A DNA stretch of 64,000 nt from JACKAQ01 sp965227145 (GTDB lineage Bacteria; Calditrichota; Calditrichia; RBG-13-44-9; J075): the NCBI GenBank assembly GCA_965227145.1, contig OZ245730.1, forward strand, positions 124,001 to 188,000. The letters are read 5' to 3'. The position numbers were made by a program, and so were the translations under genes. The first letter of the stretch is position 1, and every line of letters begins with the position of its first letter. A model generated the notes under the pieces. That model searched no databases and had not been told where the DNA came from. It saw nothing but the letters and a program-made list of their open reading frames with translations. Positions 56,101-64,000 of the stretch are shown piece after piece.

Positions 56101-56416
56101 CGAACTGCGCGACCGTTTCGGGCCGTTGCCGGAACCTGCCGAACGGTTGGTGGAGATGGTCAAAATCAAAAAACTGGCGTCGCGATTGTTAATCAAATCC
56201 GTGAAGGTCAGCAAACAAAAAATGATACTGGTGTTCGACGAACGCGCCACCGCAAAAGATGCGTTTATCGAAAAACAATTGCCAAAATATATCGACCAGA
56301 CAATGGCGCCGCTAAAATTTGTGCAAACGGAACAATTGAAAGCACATGTTACGTTAAAAGGGCGCGATGACAACGACCGCATCAGCTTTGCTAAATTTTT
56401 CTTGCAGAATATATGA
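53108..56416 (+). CDS. mfd: Transcription-repair coupling factor
   Basis: ATP-driven translocase that removes stalled RNA polymerase and recruits UvrA. 1102 residues. The UvrB-like N-terminal module, the RNA-polymerase-interaction domain (DYVVHIDYGVGKYVG), the helicase core with Walker A (GDVGYGKTE), DEEQRFGVTHKE, and the motif region VDIPNCNTIIINRADRFGLAQLYQLRGRVGRSD (read in parts) are all present, as is the C-terminal autoinhibitory domain. ATG at 53108; GAGGAAG lies 13 bases upstream. Confidence 0.98.
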   Translation: MLKLKPSFYELPEFRQLLTLINTGKPVRLRGIYGSFLAFVINFIREHHEKPQLIVLPEADEAEKLVDDLRAFMPESHAVYFPSAEVVPFDKGMFTPALYSMRMNALAAAVEQPAPVLVTTPPGLLRRVPTPQSFQRNIVRLKVGEDFERELLIEWLAESGYIRMPIIEEIGQFSVRGGILDVFSFESEVPCRIEFFGDTIESLREFDVLSQLSIDQVPQVRLLGKSPEDTDTATIFDYFSKNNILFWEDPARCKIALQNWWEDAAARFDTHGKDLGFTDPDQAYLNANEFETAVTKLQPLTHEHLGNRGQSDLDFQSTPPAAFHGNMKLLVDHLQRTLIKPPQNERREIWLLHDGKASRNRLEDILSAEVGFIPPMQFYDGELHDGFALPQHNLECLTDHEVFNRLRMRRKKRRLRVSGSLIRNLQNMEYGDYVVHIDYGVGKYVGTERIKVVGFEKECIKLLYLDDDVLYVTLDKLNRIQRYVSEEGFTPKLTKLGSAEWERVKSRTRKSVEGVARELVELYAKRLSQQGFAFSEDTLWQKEMEASFPFEDTPDQAKAAAEVKQDMEKIKPMDRLVCGDVGYGKTEIAVRAAFKAVMEGKQVAVLVPTTILAQQHFNTFSERVANFPVRVAVVSRFRSKKEQKESLEKLERGQVDIIIGTHRLLSKDVKFKELGLLVVDEEQRFGVTHKEKLKQLKINVDTLTLTATPIPRTLHMSLMGARDLSIVDTPPGNRLPIMTEITTWDSELVYKAITYEMNRGGQVFFVHNRVQSIDAVANTVKAIVPKARIAVAHGQMNEHELEDIMDRFYHKKYDVLIATMIIENGVDIPNCNTIIINRADRFGLAQLYQLRGRVGRSDRQAYAYLIIPPQERLSDTSLKRLYAIEEFGDLGSGLKIAMRDLEIRGAGNLLGHKQSGFINAVGYDLYRKILQEAVEAIQNETLPESFLEDRMPRVDASVEIDVEMYLPDEYIGAPNEKVIIYHRLVNLDEMTMIDNLVSELRDRFGPLPEPAERLVEMVKIKKLASRLLIKSVKVSKQKMILVFDERATAKDAFIEKQLPKYIDQTMAPLKFVQTEQLKAHVTLKGRDDNDRISFAKFFLQNI

Positions 56417-56481
56417 GGCAAACATAACTTAGAGATTGCGCCATCTGGAACAAAGTCAATGGAAAATTTGTGAGGCCAAAA

Positions 56482-58209
56482 ATGAAAAATATGAAAAAAT
56501 GGATTGTCGCTTGCACGGCTGCGCTGCTGCTGTCCGTGGTTTTGAACAGTTGCGGTGATAGCCCAAAACCGGATGACACAGCCATTGTCGCTGAAGTCGG
56601 CGATTACAAAATTACCGTCGCGGAGCTGAAAAACCGCCTCGAACAGGATTATAAAGATAAAGCCATCAGCGAAATTACCGCCGAAGAAAAACAGCAGTCA
56701 CTGGATAAACTGATCGATGTTCGCCGGAAAGCGGTGTGGGCTGTTCAACAACAACTGGAAAAAGATCCCGAATATCAAACGGAGCTGGAAAAATTTTCCG
56801 ATCGTACGCTCGCAATGAGTTTGTATCAGGAAACAATCATCGATGAAATGTTCCCCACCGCCATGATGGAAAAATATTACGACTGGTTTTTCACCGATGT
56901 GAAAGCGGTTGTGGTGAAAATCGGATTTCGCGGCGCGGGAATCAACGAAGACCGCAGCGAAGCGGAAGCTTACGAACTCGCCGAAAAATACACCAGCGAA
57001 CTGGCGATCAGTCAGGATGCGGTGCTGGCCGCCAAAACGCTCTCCGAAGGCAACAAAAAGGCAGTGCTTTCCAATCCCTACACCATCGGGCGAATGCCGA
57101 TGAAAGGCGACAGCCTGATATTCAACACCGCGGTTGGTAGCGTTGGCGGACCCGTCAAATTGTCTGAAGCGCTGGTTTTGGTGAAGGTGCTGGAAAAACA
57201 AACGCGCGAAAAAGATCGCACATTTGACAGCGTTCGCGGCGAGCTGTTGCGCATTTTCCGGGGACAGCAGCGCAACGAAGAAGCTGGCAAATTTAATGCC
57301 TTATCTGAACAATTCCGGCGAAAATACAACGCTATTGCACACGATGCCGGAATAAATGAGTTGGTGAGCACCATCAACCAATGGGGAAAATCGCCGCAGC
57401 CGAAAATTACGGATTTCAGCGATGAGCAGCGAAAAATAATCATCGGCGAAGTTCAGGGCGAACCCATCTACTCCGGTGGTTTCCTCGATTTTGCAAGCGA
57501 TATGCTGACCCGCGATTACAGCGTTATTGGCAATTTCAGCAGCATCAAAGAGCGATTCTTGATGCAGGAACTCAATTTGAGAAGCTGGGTTTTGGAAGCA
57601 AAAGCAGCAGGTCAGGACAAAAACCCGAAATATCTGGAAGAAATGGAACGCTTCACTTTGGGCCGATTAGCCCGGATGATCGAGGATAAAGAAGTTAACG
57701 AGCGTGTGACTGAAGTGACGGATGCGGAGATCGAAACGTATTACCGGGAAAATCCCGATAAATTTACCGCCCCGGCGCGCGTCGAGGTTTGGCAGATTGT
57801 GGTAAACGCGCAGCCCGTTGCCCAACAAATTTACGAACGCGCCCGCAACGGCGAAGATTTTAAAGCGTTGTATGATGAATTTGTCGGGAAAGCAAATGTG
57901 CCGGTAACCCATCGATATGAATTGGGCATGATTACCCCGACGCACCGGATGAAAGAAATCGCGGATGCAGCATTTGAAGCCGGTGGAAACAGCCTCACCC
58001 AACCTGTTGAATTTAATAATAGTTACCACATTATAAAAACCGGCAAGTTTGAACCGGAAAAAGTAAAAGACCTGGCATCTGTGCGAAGCTCTGTTCAGGC
58101 GGCGGTGCTGAATGAAAAACGCGGCAAACGCCGCGAACAGGTCGAATCGGAAATCAGCGCGGCAGTCAGCGCAGAAGTTCACAGCGATGTGCTAAAGGCA
58201 ATCGGTTGA
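56482..58209 (+). CDS. Lipoprotein of the SurA/PpiC peptidyl-prolyl isomerase family (large)
   Basis: 575 residues from the ATG at 56482 with GTGAGG upstream. Signal peptide with lipobox LNSC (C24) predicts an outer- or inner-membrane lipoprotein. An N-terminal SurA-like chaperone region (VAEVGDYKITVAELKNRL) is followed by long helices and one degenerate parvulin-like domain near residues 425-525. The isomerase active-site pattern is poor, so chaperone activity is more likely than catalysis. First of three consecutive foldase genes after mfd. Confidence 0.85.
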   Translation: MKNMKKWIVACTAALLLSVVLNSCGDSPKPDDTAIVAEVGDYKITVAELKNRLEQDYKDKAISEITAEEKQQSLDKLIDVRRKAVWAVQQQLEKDPEYQTELEKFSDRTLAMSLYQETIIDEMFPTAMMEKYYDWFFTDVKAVVVKIGFRGAGINEDRSEAEAYELAEKYTSELAISQDAVLAAKTLSEGNKKAVLSNPYTIGRMPMKGDSLIFNTAVGSVGGPVKLSEALVLVKVLEKQTREKDRTFDSVRGELLRIFRGQQRNEEAGKFNALSEQFRRKYNAIAHDAGINELVSTINQWGKSPQPKITDFSDEQRKIIIGEVQGEPIYSGGFLDFASDMLTRDYSVIGNFSSIKERFLMQELNLRSWVLEAKAAGQDKNPKYLEEMERFTLGRLARMIEDKEVNERVTEVTDAEIETYYRENPDKFTAPARVEVWQIVVNAQPVAQQIYERARNGEDFKALYDEFVGKANVPVTHRYELGMITPTHRMKEIADAAFEAGGNSLTQPVEFNNSYHIIKTGKFEPEKVKDLASVRSSVQAAVLNEKRGKRREQVESEISAAVSAEVHSDVLKAIG

Positions 58210-58223
58210 TGAGGAATAAAACA

Positions 58224-59051
58224 ATGCGGCGTATCGTACCATTCATTTTCGTACTGCTGATGTTGGCAGCATGCAGCAGCGACCAGCCCAAGCCCGGCGA
58301 AATAGTCGCTCGCGTGGGTGATACCTATTTGCTTCGCGATGTCGTTCTGCAACTTATTCCCGAAAGTTTGAGCGGATCGGAACGGGAGTTTTTTATCAAA
58401 AAAATTGTTGAGCAATGGGTGGATAGCCACACATTTGCAGCCGCTGCGGTGGAAGACGGTATTGCCCTCAACACCCGCGATCGCTGGCAAATTGAAAAAC
58501 TGGAAGCCGAAATGCTCGCCAATCACTATCTGAATATGAAAGTACGCAACGATTTTCCGGTGACCGATCGCGAAATCGAAGATTATTACACAGCCAACCC
58601 GGAACAATTTCGCCGTAGCAAAGATGAAGTTCACCTGATTCACCTGTTTTTTGAGCAATTGGATAACGCCATCGTCGATGAAATCAAAAGCTCAAAAGAC
58701 CTGCTGGAAGTGATCGAAAAAAATTATCTCGATACCCAGATTACCCGATCGGTTGAGCCAAACGGCGATCTGGGATTTCTGCCGGTCGAGCAAATTCGCC
58801 CGGAATTTCAGAAAGCGATTCGCGGCACCAAAACCGGGCTCATTTACGGACCCGTCAAAACCAGTTTGGGATATCATTATTTGCAGGTGATCGACCGGCA
58901 GCCGGCGGAATCGATTCGCAGTTTAAGCCTGGTAACACCGGAAATCCGCAATTTGCTGATCGCCGCCAAACGCCACGACCTCATTCGCGATGCCAAAGAA
59001 GCTGCCCGTAAAAATTTCAAAGCCGAAACTTTTTACGAAAATATTCTTTAA
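58224..59051 (+). CDS. Lipoprotein of the SurA/PpiC family (small)
   Basis: 275 residues from the ATG at 58224 with GAGGA eight bases upstream (ATG at 58209 overlaps the previous stop but has no binding site). Lipobox LAAC (C17). N-terminal ARVGDTYLLRDVVLQL and one compact PpiC-like domain (LGFLPVEQIRPEFQKAI, GPVKTSLGYHYLQVI). Overlapping or nearly overlapping the gene upstream, so co-translated with it. Confidence 0.85.
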   Translation: MRRIVPFIFVLLMLAACSSDQPKPGEIVARVGDTYLLRDVVLQLIPESLSGSEREFFIKKIVEQWVDSHTFAAAAVEDGIALNTRDRWQIEKLEAEMLANHYLNMKVRNDFPVTDREIEDYYTANPEQFRRSKDEVHLIHLFFEQLDNAIVDEIKSSKDLLEVIEKNYLDTQITRSVEPNGDLGFLPVEQIRPEFQKAIRGTKTGLIYGPVKTSLGYHYLQVIDRQPAESIRSLSLVTPEIRNLLIAAKRHDLIRDAKEAARKNFKAETFYENIL

Positions 59052-59130
59052 AGGAATACCAATTCATTGGTGCAAAAGAAAATCTAGTTTAGAAATGTTG
59101 AGTAACCGAAACGAAACGAGAGTATTTTTT

Positions 59131-60420
59131 ATGATTCGACAATGGATTTTACAATTGGGTGCAGTGGCAATGTTGCTCACACCTGCGCTGGCCCAACAGC
59201 CGATAGACGGTGTCGCAGCCGTTGTTGGCAAGGAAATTATCCTCATTTCCGATATCAACACCATGCTCACCCAATATGCCATGCAAAACAAGGTTAACCC
59301 GTTTAAGGACGAAGCATTGCTGAACCGGTTGAGCACACAGGTGTTGGACCGGATGATTGACGAAAAATTGCTGCTCATCCGCGCCGAAGAAGATACCCTG
59401 ATTGCCGAGGACGAACGGGTGGATCAGGTAGTGGAACAGCAGGTGAACGGTTTTATGCAACAAGCCGGATCGCAGGAAGCGCTGGAAGAATATTACGGCA
59501 TGTCGTTACCGTTGATCAAACGGGAAATGCGCAAACGGGTTGCGAACCAGATTGTTATCGAAAAACTGCGCGAAAGGCAATTTGGCAGCATCAACGTTTC
59601 CCGCAGGGAAGTGGAAAAATTTTACACCCAATATCAGGATAGCATGCCGCGCATTGGCGAAACAGCCAATATCTCCCATATTTTAATGAAGGTTAAGCCC
59701 AGTGACGACGCCATCGGCACAGCGATGGAAAAAATCACCCGCATCCGCCAGATGCTGGATGAAGGGCAGGATTTTGGCGAACTGGCGCTCAAATATTCGG
59801 AAGACCCCAGCGCCAAATCCAACAAAGGAAATTTGGGCTGGACATCGCGGGGCGATTTTGTGAAGGAATTTGAAGAAGCCGCATACGCGCTGGAAGTGGA
59901 CGAAATTTCGGATATCGTGCAAAGCCAGTTCGGGTTCCATATTATTCAATTGCTCAACCGTACGGGTGAAAAAATTAATGCCCGCCATATCCTTATTCAA
60001 CTGCAGCCAACCGCCGCAGACGAGCAACAAACAGTGGAAAAGCTCAAAGAAATTCGCCAGAAAATTATGAATGGCGAAACAACTTTTGGCGAAATGGCGC
60101 TGGAATATTCGGACGACCCGAATGTGCAACAGGATCGCGGCGATTTGGGCGATTTTGAAGTAAATAATTTTCAGGTGAAGGCATTTGAGCAAGCGCTGAA
60201 AACGTTGAAAGTCGGTGATATTTCTGAGCCGGTGCGTACGGAGTTTGGGTATCACATTATCAAACTCAACAAGAAAAATGACGCCCGTGTGCTGACGCTC
60301 GAAAAAGATTGGCAGCAGATCGAAAACATCGCCAAAGAATACAAACGCAACCAGGCATTTGAAGACATGTTGAAAAATTTGCGGGAAAATGTGCCGATTG
60401 ATGTGAAAATTCAGATTTGA
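59131..60420 (+). CDS. surA: Periplasmic chaperone SurA
   Basis: Outer-membrane-protein chaperone and peptidyl-prolyl isomerase. 429 residues, the size of E. coli SurA (428). Signal peptide ends near PALAQQ. N-terminal chaperone module (DGVAAVVGKEIILISDINTM), two parvulin domains (about 185-280, NISHILMKV, and 290-385, NARHILIQL, both with GDLG/GNLGW and FGYHII-type ends). ATG at 59131; upstream in-frame ATG 59095 would add 12 residues. Last of the three foldases. Confidence 0.94.
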   Translation: MIRQWILQLGAVAMLLTPALAQQPIDGVAAVVGKEIILISDINTMLTQYAMQNKVNPFKDEALLNRLSTQVLDRMIDEKLLLIRAEEDTLIAEDERVDQVVEQQVNGFMQQAGSQEALEEYYGMSLPLIKREMRKRVANQIVIEKLRERQFGSINVSRREVEKFYTQYQDSMPRIGETANISHILMKVKPSDDAIGTAMEKITRIRQMLDEGQDFGELALKYSEDPSAKSNKGNLGWTSRGDFVKEFEEAAYALEVDEISDIVQSQFGFHIIQLLNRTGEKINARHILIQLQPTAADEQQTVEKLKEIRQKIMNGETTFGEMALEYSDDPNVQQDRGDLGDFEVNNFQVKAFEQALKTLKVGDISEPVRTEFGYHIIKLNKKNDARVLTLEKDWQQIENIAKEYKRNQAFEDMLKNLRENVPIDVKIQI

Positions 60421-60445
60421 GGCGCACCAAAATATAGCAAATCAG

Positions 60446-60477
60446 AACGCCGGGGCAACACTGCTCCGGCGTTTTTT
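60446..60477 (+). terminator. Intrinsic terminator of the foldase operon
   Basis: AACGCCGGGGCA and TGCTCCGGCGTT form a 12-bp stem (one G-U pair) with an ACAC loop, followed by TTTTTTATT. It sits between convergent genes; on the minus strand the T-run is absent. Confidence 0.88.
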
Positions 60478-61330
60478 ATTTGAACGACAATAATAATTTC
60501 TGCAAAAATCCCCGGTTGAGCTTCTTCTCTTTTTTGCGGAGGATCTCCGACAGCACCGTAATTTTCTCCTGGGCAGCAGCGTAGCCTTCGTCGAATAACG
60601 CTTGCGGGCGAATTTCATCGTCGATGGCGATATCGCCCAACGCCGGCGTAATCAGCAAATCGACATTTTTGAGCAGCATGCGCACATTTTCATCCACTGC
60701 AATTTCGAACGCGTTCATCAAAATATTAATCATCCCGCTCGGTTCGCGATATTCGCGAAGTGTGCTCAGGCTAACGCCGAGAATGACATCTGCACCCATT
60801 TCCTGCAGCGGCGAAACAGGCACATTTTCTACCAAAAAACCATCCACCAATTTTCTGCCGTCAATTTCTACCGGCGTAAAAATGCCGGGAATGGAAGAAC
60901 TGGCCATTACGGCGGTGGCAAGATTGCCTTTGCGGAGGATAATTTTATCGCCATTATGAATATCAGTCGCCACGATCGCCAGCGGCGTGTTGGCGTCTTC
61001 TATGTTCACATCGCCGATGTGTCGCTCAATAATTTCGCCGATGACCCGGTTCGATAAAAAGCCGGCGCGGGAGGGGGAAAATGTGGAAATGGATGTCCAG
61101 CTCATTTCCTTTGCCTGATCATACATTTCATCAATGGGGATATCGAATGCCTGAAACGCGGCAACCAGCGCTCCAATGCTGGTTCCGGCCAGAAATGCCG
61201 GACGAATATTCGCCTCTTGCAACACTTTCAACACACCAATGTGTGCCATGCCCCGGGTTGCCCCGCCGCTGAGCGCCAACCCGAGTTTCGGCTTTCGGCG
61301 TTCGGTGTCGTTTTTGTTAAACCATTTCAT
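60476..61330 (-). CDS. Patatin-like phospholipase
   Basis: Serine lipid acyl hydrolase, 284 residues. Oxyanion loop GGATRG (22-27), nucleophile S51 in GTSIG. The catalytic Asp is D163 in VDGFL, where the family usually has DGG or DGA. This is a RssA-like small patatin and is likely cytoplasmic or membrane-associated. ATG is five bases after the stop of the O-methyltransferase gene, so co-transcribed. Confidence 0.92.
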   Translation of the reverse strand: MKWFNKNDTERRKPKLGLALSGGATRGMAHIGVLKVLQEANIRPAFLAGTSIGALVAAFQAFDIPIDEMYDQAKEMSWTSISTFSPSRAGFLSNRVIGEIIERHIGDVNIEDANTPLAIVATDIHNGDKIILRKGNLATAVMASSSIPGIFTPVEIDGRKLVDGFLVENVPVSPLQEMGADVILGVSLSTLREYREPSGMINILMNAFEIAVDENVRMLLKNVDLLITPALGDIAIDDEIRPQALFDEGYAAAQEKITVLSEILRKKEKKLNRGFLQKLLLSFK

Positions 61331-61335
61331 ATCAG

Positions 61336-61965
61336 TTACTTACGCAACTTAATGCTCAGCGAAAGCCCGTCGCGTAGCGGTAAAAAAGTGCTCCACAAAT
61401 TCTTTTCCCAAACCAGGTTTTCGTTAAATTCCTGAATCGCACGGGTTTCGCCATCCACCGCCGGTTGGGTAACTTTGCCTTTCCACAGCACGTTATCGGC
61501 AATCAGCATGCCGCCAACCCGCAAGCGATCGAGCAAATGGGGGAGGATCTGCGGGTATTGCGGCTTATCGACATCATTCATAATCAGATCGTAAGTGTCC
61601 GACAGCGTGGGCACAATTTCCATTGCGTTGCCCTGAATAAACGTAACTTTATGTGCTAATCCCGCTTTTTCAAAATAGGATTTTGCCCGCTCAATATTCA
61701 CCGGATCGTATTCGATGCAGGTAATTTTACCGTTTTCGGAGAGCGCAATTGCCATCCACATTGCGGAATAGCCGAAACCGCTGCCGCATTCCAACACCGT
61801 ATGCACATGCCCGAACTTGATCAACGAAACCAGCAATCGCCCGACCAGCGGCCCGACAATGGGGAAATTTCGCTCTGCACCCTCCGCTTCCATGTCCCCC
61901 AAAATTGCGTGGGGCAGTGCACCAAGCTGGGACAAATACTGCTCGATATCCGGATTTACGATCAT
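61336..61965 (-). CDS. SAM-dependent O-methyltransferase (caffeoyl-CoA type)
   Basis: 209 residues with class I methyltransferase fold. SAM-binding motif ECGSGFGYSAMWMA, acidic loop CIEYDPVN and the post-motif NDVDKPQYP that often carries metal ligands. Substrates are typically small catechols, unknown here. AAGGAG before the ATG. Followed directly by the patatin gene. Confidence 0.88.
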   Translation of the reverse strand: MIVNPDIEQYLSQLGALPHAILGDMEAEGAERNFPIVGPLVGRLLVSLIKFGHVHTVLECGSGFGYSAMWMAIALSENGKITCIEYDPVNIERAKSYFEKAGLAHKVTFIQGNAMEIVPTLSDTYDLIMNDVDKPQYPQILPHLLDRLRVGGMLIADNVLWKGKVTQPAVDGETRAIQEFNENLVWEKNLWSTFLPLRDGLSLSIKLRK

Positions 61966-61989
61966 ATAAGCTCCTTAATTTACAACAGT

Positions 61990-62295
61990 TTATATCGCAA
62001 TATATAAGGCATTATTTTCGATGTATAAAGGGAAAGTGCGCGCCGGATTTTGCGGCTGATTGAGGCACTCACCGGTTTGCAGATTAAATTTCCAGCCATG
62101 CCAAATGCACATCAGCACATCTCTTTTTATCATGCCGTCATTCAGCGCCGCGCCAGCATGCGGACAACGGTTTTCCAGTGCAAAAAAGCCTTTTTTAGTG
62201 TGAAAAACCACGATGTTTAATCCGTTTTCCAGTTCAAAAACACGCGAATGTTTTTTTTTGATGTCGGTTGTTTCGCAAAGGTATAATCTTGTCAT
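61990..62295 (-). CDS. Rieske-type [2Fe-2S] ferredoxin-like protein
   Basis: 101 residues, a small soluble electron carrier. Rieske ligands: C44 and H46 (CPHAGAAL), C63 and H66 (CIWHGW), spaced as in dioxygenase ferredoxins. It could feed electrons to an oxygenase or to another redox enzyme; no partner is nearby. Next gene upstream starts 31 bases before. Confidence 0.92.
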   Translation of the reverse strand: MTRLYLCETTDIKKKHSRVFELENGLNIVVFHTKKGFFALENRCPHAGAALNDGMIKRDVLMCIWHGWKFNLQTGECLNQPQNPARTFPLYIENNALYIAI

Positions 62296-62326
62296 TTAAT
62301 TCAGGCGTTGATGGTTAAAAAAATCG

Positions 62327-62722
62327 TCACAGCGCTAAAACGTTGCCCAAAAGGCTGCCAACCCACTCTTCCGCGAAAAAAATACCCGTTGCGATAAAAG
62401 CGATCGACAAAATGAGCAATGCGCTGGACAATACAAAATAGCGTTTCATTTTATCCAGAAGTGCGGCGAAAACTGCCAAATCACCGGTTTTTTGCGCCTG
62501 TACCGCGCGCTCCGCAGCCTGAAACAGCACAATTCCCAGCCAGATTTGCACAACCGCAACGGGCAGCGCAACGATTGTAAAGGTTATCAACGCGCCGATA
62601 AAAATAAATACGATGCTCAAAAACCGCAGCCAGGTGCTTATTTGTCCGGCGATGATGCGCATATCGCTCATTGCCGCAGCTTGAGAACGGTCGTTTTCAT
62701 CTGGGGAAAACAGATCGGCCAT
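62327..62722 (-). CDS. Small membrane protein, DUF5362-like
   Basis: 131 residues with about three hydrophobic helices (ALITFTIVALPVAVVQIWLG, SALLILSIAFIATGIFF) and an amphipathic helix with RAVQAQKTGDL. The pattern resembles DUF5362, from memory. GGAGG precedes the ATG. No function known. Co-directional with the Rieske gene. Confidence 0.6.
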   Translation of the reverse strand: MADLFSPDENDRSQAAAMSDMRIIAGQISTWLRFLSIVFIFIGALITFTIVALPVAVVQIWLGIVLFQAAERAVQAQKTGDLAVFAALLDKMKRYFVLSSALLILSIAFIATGIFFAEEWVGSLLGNVLAL

Positions 62723-62882
62723 ACCGGTTCCTCCGTGTTGGGGTTGGGCGCTTTTGTCGCCGGAAACGGGTGATTTGGGGAAACTGTGTTGCTATCAAAC
62801 CCAATCTAAAATAAGAAAAAAGGATGCTTTAACGCAACAGGGGAGATAAAAATCGGACGAAAACGGGTTGCGAACGCAGCGG

Positions 62883-64000
62883 CTACATCCCGTAAAAAAT
62901 TGCCAGAGAAATGTGGTTTTGGGTTTTGCCATTTGTTATTTCGGCACGTTGCGATTGCAGTGATTCATATTTCAATTCTGCAATCAGGTCGTGTAAAATT
63001 TCATAACGGAGGCTGGCACCCCAATCCGTAAATTTCTGAACGGGATCGAACAAAAACGGTTTATGCGGCAGCGTGTATTGATCGGCTACTTCGCCTTCGC
63101 CGCCTTTGCGGATGGTTTGTCCCCAAATTTTTGCGGAAATTCCCCGCCGGAAGCGATAGCAGATTTCGCCAAAAAGAATGTCGGCATTGTGCCCCAGCCA
63201 ATGCCCCAACGGATACGATGAACTGGTATACAGCAAGGTTGGGATAAAATGTTTGTATGCAAACGGGTTGATCCGTGAATATTCTGCGCGAACGCTGAGG
63301 CTGTTGACGGGAAGATCCGTAACTATCGCGCCAACGCTGCCGCCGAAATGATTGATTTGCTTTTCCGCATTGAAAATATTGGCTACAGAGAGATCGTCGA
63401 TCAGCAGCTCGCCATAAATATGCGTTTTGGGGATCAGATTTCGGGCACTTGCGGCAAAAAACAATTGGGCATTGCTGCCAGCGCTGTTTTGGCGATCGCT
63501 CAAATAGTGATCGGCAAGCCGGAAAAACATCAGCGGCATCAGATATGCGACTTCCAGTTTATCGCTGTAAATGATCGATTCGCCGATGGAAAAATCCAGC
63601 CCGCGTTTTGGCGTAAGCGTGACAGTGTGCGATGCCAAAAATTTCTCGCGGAAGCCAAAGCTGTTGGCGTTTTCGCGGAGTGTCGGGTAAATAGCGGTGG
63701 AATCCACCACGTCTGATTCCAGCCAGCCGTGAAAGTAATTGAATTTCAGCCAATGCGTCGGATTGATATCCAATCGTAAAAACGGGAACGACGGCGCTTT
63801 ATCGGACAGCACCACTTTGCCGTTTTGGGCATATCCCCAATTGATAACATCTTTACCGAATACGGCCCGTCCCCACGACCAATCGTATGCAAGCGTTGTG
63901 CGCACTTCGCTGTATTCGATGGCGTTGCCGGTTGCCAGATCGCGTTCGTCAACGTCGATGCCGGTTACCGGGGAAAAAGATTTGCTTTCGTCCACATTAT
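62883..64000 (-). CDS. Wzi-like outer-membrane barrel protein (5' truncated)
   Basis: At least 372 residues; the frame is open to the window edge so the start lies beyond it. Sequence is that of a large barrel with alternating aromatic strands: FGKDVINWGYAQNG, PSFPFLRLDINPTHW, TVTLTPKRGLDFSIGES, ending HISLAIFYGM. The early segment and length resemble capsule-assembly Wzi-family proteins, which attach capsule to the cell surface. No capsule genes are visible in the window. Assignment is tentative. Confidence 0.6.
   Translation of the reverse strand, partial: NVDESKSFSPVTGIDVDERDLATGNAIEYSEVRTTLAYDWSWGRAVFGKDVINWGYAQNGKVVLSDKAPSFPFLRLDINPTHWLKFNYFHGWLESDVVDSTAIYPTLRENANSFGFREKFLASHTVTLTPKRGLDFSIGESIIYSDKLEVAYLMPLMFFRLADHYLSDRQNSAGSNAQLFFAASARNLIPKTHIYGELLIDDLSVANIFNAEKQINHFGGSVGAIVTDLPVNSLSVRAEYSRINPFAYKHFIPTLLYTSSSYPLGHWLGHNADILFGEICYRFRRGISAKIWGQTIRKGGEGEVADQYTLPHKPFLFDPVQKFTDWGASLRYEILHDLIAELKYESLQSQRAEITNGKTQNHISLAIFYGM

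Noticed and set aside
1..64000. tRNA, rRNA or CRISPR loci
   Set aside because: Reading the intergenic gaps showed no GTTCRA-type T-loop with a matching cloverleaf, no rRNA-like sequence and no regularly spaced repeats; short RNA genes could still be missed by eye.

Overview
The window reads as a contiguous, gene-dense piece of chromosome from a Gram-negative bacterium of roughly half GC. It encodes outer-membrane beta-barrels, a SurA-type periplasmic chaperone set, lipoproteins, an RND metal pump and a Wzi-like protein. I see no phage, IS element, CRISPR array, rRNA or tRNA. Several protein types point to the Fibrobacteres-Chlorobi-Bacteroidetes superphylum and its neighbours, most likely a Calditrichota-like lineage: bacterial myo-inositol-phosphate synthase, an exported family often labelled asparagine synthetase B, a FlgD-like C-terminal domain on an esterase, and PpiC foldases in series. 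This placement is inference from protein families; no marker RNA is present to confirm it.

Layout. 1-5013: end of a CusA/CzcA metal efflux pump, then an OmpR-type regulator and a histidine kinase. 5108-7910: rsmI, a CDP-alcohol phosphatidyltransferase and inositol-3-phosphate synthase, which together suggest inositol phospholipid synthesis. 8066-14918: MATE transporter, tmk, an S41 protease, a LOG-family protein, trxB and dusA. 15094-18650: a barrel protein, then a minus-strand pair of DPP IV-type peptidase and GNAT acetyltransferase. 19001-22424: a second two-component system and a sulfotransferase. 22599-28392: a folate and nucleotide block (pabB-pabC fusion, purF, folB, folK, deoxynucleoside kinase) interrupted by a minus-strand VapBC-like toxin-antitoxin pair. 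28395-36806: a GAF/HD-GYP protein, an aldehyde dehydrogenase and two PAS-containing hybrid kinases. 36837-41640 (minus): SPOR and SpoIID proteins, two tandem barrel paralogs and ilvE. 41949-45508: esterase, sulfurtransferase, a VanZ-like membrane protein and a DUF7309/DUF6930-like protein. 45696-52925: lepA, lepB, hemW, a TPR protein and the exported AsnB-labelled protein. 53108-60420: mfd followed by three SurA/PpiC-like foldases. 60476-64000 (minus): patatin, O-methyltransferase, Rieske protein, a small membrane protein and a Wzi-like protein cut by the window edge.

The genes form many tightly packed operons with ATGA-type or abutting start/stop junctions. Metal stress, envelope biogenesis (foldases, septal SPOR/SpoIID, signal peptidase) and folate/purine/dNTP supply are the main functional groups. 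Several intergenic gaps carry short perfect hairpins of one recognisable style (RGGCG core, GTAG or CTAC flank). These look like a dispersed palindromic repeat family, some of it positioned where transcription terminators would be. The least understood items are the inositol-lipid pair, the leaderless FlgD-tailed esterase, the exported AsnB-labelled protein and the palindrome family.
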